From Motiliproteus sp. (lineage in GTDB: Bacteria; Pseudomonadota; Gammaproteobacteria; Pseudomonadales; Balneatricaceae): a stretch of DNA of 56,608 bases. This document shows, piece after piece, positions 54,381 through 56,608 of the stretch. The position numbers and the translations under genes were made by a program. The notes beneath the pieces were generated by a model, which was not told where the DNA came from, did no database searches, and worked only from the letters and a program-made list of their open reading frames with translations. Position 1 is the stretch's first letter. Every line of letters begins with the position of its first letter. Location of the stretch: assembly GCA_026196225.1 (NCBI GenBank), contig JAPHRD010000029.1:1-56608 (forward strand), written 5' to 3'.

Positions 54381-55541
54381 TTAGACAACTCTGGAGACAC
54401 TCAAAGCAGCGATATCATCTGGCGCTTCTTCTACCTTGTCAACACCCAAGGCGATGGCAAGGTCGGTTAGGTCATCATAGCCCCGCGTAGCGGCTGCCAG
54501 CAAGAAATTTTCTTTATCCTTTAGACTAGGCATGTCGAGAATTTCCAATATACCGTCAGAAAACAGAGTTATCGTGAACTCATCCTCCAGTTCAACGATG
54601 CGACCATCAAACTGGGCATCATCGAACAACCCTACTGGCATGCCACTGCCTCCTAAAAATTCTGCCTTCCCATTCTGTCGCAAAATAGGCATTGGGAAGT
54701 GTCCACCTACACCGTACTGCAAAGTATTTTCGATTTTATCGAGCAGACCGACAAAGATCGTCAAATGCTTACCAAGACCGGTATCCAACAACTCTTTGTT
54801 TATTCTAGCCAGCACATCGGTGGGCGATAAAATATGGAAGCTGGAACCACGATTGTAATTACGCAGCAGTCGATTGGTCATATTCTTCAGTAACACAGTC
54901 ACGAATGCCGAAGAGGCTCCGTGGCCTGAAATATCCGCCAAGTAAAACATCGATAAAGAGTCTGATATCCGGAAAAAATCGATAAAATCGCCGCTTAAAA
55001 ATAGCGAAGGTTTAATCCTGTATTCGAAACGGTAATCGTTGATCACCATCTCTTTGGGAGGGAGCATTTTCTGCTGAACATGACGACCAGCTTGCTGATC
55101 TTCCTGCAAGAGAGCCAAACTCTGTTCCAGCTCATCTCGATAATACTGACTGTCGGCAATGACCTTGGCTTTATTCAGCTGACGTAACACTGATCGATTC
55201 AGGCTGGCAGTATCCTCTATTGGCAGAGTGAAGAAATCACTCGCGCCCTGGCGCAACGCAGAAATGACGGTTTGATAGGAAGTATCCACGCTAAAGGCAA
55301 CGACAGGATTGGGACGCACCATTTCGGCAACACGGGCGATCCAATGATCATCACCTGCAAGAGGCGTCACGGAGTAAAGAATATCAGGAATAGATTCGCC
55401 AATACGCTGGAATGCGCTGTCCGCATCACTGGCTTCTACAAGATCGACAGATTCCTCTTGCAGAATAGCCCTCAGCGACTCAAAACTGACAGGATCAATT
55501 GAAATATCTGAAACTAAAAGACAGTAGCGATCAGAACTCAT
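54381..55541 (-). CDS. PP2C (SpoIIE-type) phosphatase with a degenerate receiver domain (RssB-like)
   Basis: 386 residues. Residues 1-120 resemble a response-regulator receiver, but the phospho-acceptor Asp is Val (PDILYSV, where PDLxxxD is usual) and the conserved Lys is Leu (FTLPIED). A helical linker EDQQAGRHVQQKMLPP leads to the SpoIIE domain, with all metal Asp motifs: SGDF, DISGHG, SDG and DDIAA. It should dephosphorylate the STAS partner; the receiver is probably not switched by phosphorylation. Confidence 0.9.
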   Translation of the reverse strand: MSSDRYCLLVSDISIDPVSFESLRAILQEESVDLVEASDADSAFQRIGESIPDILYSVTPLAGDDHWIARVAEMVRPNPVVAFSVDTSYQTVISALRQGASDFFTLPIEDTASLNRSVLRQLNKAKVIADSQYYRDELEQSLALLQEDQQAGRHVQQKMLPPKEMVINDYRFEYRIKPSLFLSGDFIDFFRISDSLSMFYLADISGHGASSAFVTVLLKNMTNRLLRNYNRGSSFHILSPTDVLARINKELLDTGLGKHLTIFVGLLDKIENTLQYGVGGHFPMPILRQNGKAEFLGGSGMPVGLFDDAQFDGRIVELEDEFTITLFSDGILEILDMPSLKDKENFLLAAATRGYDDLTDLAIALGVDKVEEAPDDIAALSVSRVV

Positions 55542-55558
55542 ACTAGCCGCCCACTAGG

Positions 55559-55585
55559 CTCCCATAGTTATTGCAACTATGGGAG
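55559..55585. other. Perfect 11-bp hairpin between mlaA and the phosphatase gene
   Basis: CTCCCATAGTT/AACTATGGGAG with a 5-nt loop (ATTGC on the plus strand). No U-run on the minus strand after it. GAGTATACTC, a second palindrome, overlaps its edge. Could be an mRNA processing or stabilising hairpin within a common transcript, or a weak terminator. Confidence 0.5.
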
Positions 55586-55634
55586 TATACTCCTATCAAC
55601 GATGAGCGGTAGTCTGTTGACACGTAAATTGGTC

Positions 55635-56348
55635 TTAGAAGTTATCTTCGTCGAAGTTGTCACCAATCTCGCCATCATTAACCAGGAACTCACGACGCTG
55701 TAGATAGGCATCACGAATAAAACTGTAGCGATCTCCGCTAATTAGCTTCTCCTGCTTCAACAACTGTGAACGAGTATCTACAGCCCGAATTCCTAGCAAC
55801 CACCACGCTGCATTATCCTCATCCAAATATGTGATGGGATCCATATAATAGTCTGGGATCAAGGAAATTCCATCGCGTACATTAGACGGCCCTAATAACG
55901 GAAGAACCAAGTATGGACCGCTTTCAACCCCCCAATATCCAAGCGTCTGTCCAAAATCTTCGTCGTGCTTTTCAATCCCCATACCACTAGCAACATCGAT
56001 AAAACCCAACAAACCAAATGTTGAATTGAAAGCCACACGTGCTAAGTCTTGAGCAGCATAACCAATCTTGCCCTGCAACGAATTGTTAATAAAAGTGCTT
56101 ACATCACCCAAATTCTCAAAGAAATTATTAACACCCTTTTCTACCATATCAGGCATTACAAAACGATATCCTTTGGTCACTGGTAACAGAACGTAACGAT
56201 CCAAGCCATCATTAAAAGAGAACATTGCTCGATTAAAGCCTTCCCAAGGATCGCCAACCTCTTCACCACTATTTGCCAAGCTGACACTACTAAAGGACAA
56301 AATCAAAAAAACTAGAACGAGAGGTTTAACCAAGTGTTTAATATTCAC
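55635..56348 (-). CDS. mlaA: MlaA/VacJ outer-membrane lipid asymmetry protein
   Basis: 237 residues from GTG at 56346-56348, chosen because AAGGA lies 6 bases upstream; an ATG at 56366 lies upstream of that box. Signal peptide (LVLVFLILSFSSVSLA) without an evident lipobox Cys. Family core: DPWEGFNRAMFSFNDGLDRYVLLPVTKGYRF, DVSTFINNSLQGK, FGQTLGYWGVESGPYLVLPLLGPSN. MlaA removes misplaced phospholipids from the outer leaflet and hands them to MlaC. The C-terminus is acidic. Followed by the phosphatase gene. Confidence 0.94.
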   Translation of the reverse strand: MNIKHLVKPLVLVFLILSFSSVSLANSGEEVGDPWEGFNRAMFSFNDGLDRYVLLPVTKGYRFVMPDMVEKGVNNFFENLGDVSTFINNSLQGKIGYAAQDLARVAFNSTFGLLGFIDVASGMGIEKHDEDFGQTLGYWGVESGPYLVLPLLGPSNVRDGISLIPDYYMDPITYLDEDNAAWWLLGIRAVDTRSQLLKQEKLISGDRYSFIRDAYLQRREFLVNDGEIGDNFDEDNF

Positions 56349-56537
56349 GTGATTTCCTTTATACATAACTCATCAAAACAGCACTAAAGGATAGCAGGTT
56401 ATCCTACATTGCCAGAGCGTTTTTAGCTTTAATTAAGGAAATGGGGAACTCAAATAAACAACACATACTAATTCTCGAATTTTAACAGTAGAAAAAAGAG
56501 GATCCCTCAGGGCACTGCTGTCCCACATTTTCTGATC

Positions 56538-56570
56538 AAAAAGGAATCCTCATCTGAGGGTTCCTTTTTT
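56538..56570. terminator. Bidirectional terminator near the right edge
   Basis: AAAAAGGAA-T-CCTC pairs with GAGG-G-TTCCTTTTT (one G-T pair) around an ATCT loop; both strands carry T-runs. It fits a minus-strand gene ending at 56576. Confidence 0.88.
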
Positions 56571-56575
56571 TCTTG

Positions 56576-56608
56576 TCAGGTGGAGCGGGGTTCAACAGTT
56601 CGGCGAGG
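56576..56608 (-). CDS. C-terminal end of a gene running off the right edge (tentative)
   Basis: On the minus strand one frame is open from the edge to TGA at 56576-56578 (last residues PRRTVEPRST), 6 bases before the terminator stem. Ten residues allow no family call; the terminator position is the main support. Confidence 0.3.
   Translation of the reverse strand, partial: PRRTVEPRST

Noticed and set aside
1-56608. tRNA, rRNA or CRISPR array
   Set aside because: No T-loop-like GGTTCRANTCC with matching arms, no rRNA motifs and no regularly spaced repeats noticed; not computed.

Overview
The window reads as chromosome of a free-living, probably marine gammaproteobacterium of the Pseudomonadales/Oceanospirillales type. 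Grounds: a pepA-holC-valS block diverging from lptF-lptG, flavodoxin-dgkA, dusA-tal, a TorF-type putative porin, a phasin (polyhydroxyalkanoate storage), a flagellin and Mla lipid-transport proteins at both ends. Base composition looks near 50% GC, coding density is high, and I saw no rRNA, tRNA, CRISPR or complete prophage. The only mobile DNA is a transposase C-terminus (ISL3-like) at the left edge.

Layout. 0-8.5 kb: transposase tail, mlaC-like gene, dgkA, flavodoxin, phasin, gloA, RDD protein, lptG/lptF, pepA, holC, a TorF porin. 8.9-18 kb: valS, a gap of about 1 kb, then a five-gene branched-chain-amino-acid-type (HAAT) ABC importer with a Tat-exported binding protein. 18-20.5 kb: D-amino-acid aminotransferase, a regulatory intergenic region (two GntR/FadR-type palindromes and a likely small RNA), an orphan short flagellin and a 53-codon small ORF. 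20.4-23.2 kb: DUF2946 protein, His-rich COG0523 GTPase, glutaredoxin, and a frameshifted yigZ/IMPACT gene. 23.2-27.5 kb: LysR, MFS and tautomerase genes, a triheme cytochrome, a SpoIIAA-like protein and a thioesterase. 27.7-33 kb: DUF3095 protein, SLC13-type transporter with RCK_C domains, amino-acid racemase, and a lipoprotein with possible MACPF-like features. 33-36 kb: dusA, tal, exported unknown. 36-42 kb: four-gene peptide-type ABC importer. 42-51 kb: a glycan locus (ABC-exporter-like protein with every ATPase motif altered, four glycosyltransferases, histidine phosphatase, polysaccharide deacetylase). 51.3-56.4 kb: class III nucleotide cyclase, HD hydrolase, cyclic-nucleotide-binding protein, STAS protein, PP2C phosphatase with a degenerate receiver, and mlaA.

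How parts may work together. The 42-51 kb genes probably assemble or modify a surface glycan or glycolipid. The adjacent 51-56 kb genes combine a nucleotide cyclase, a cyclic-nucleotide sensor and an RssB/RssC-like partner switch, so a local signalling unit is plausible but is inference. The D-amino-acid aminotransferase and the YgeA-type racemase both point to D-amino-acid metabolism.

Strongest leads for something undescribed: (1) the glycan locus with its motif-dead ABC protein; (2) the predicted ~100-nt RNA with two operators spaced 73 bp apart; (3) the MACPF-like lipoprotein; (4) the cyclase/partner-switch cluster; (5) an ABC ATPase gene whose best start codon is AUC. All calls come from reading the sequence; no database search was run.
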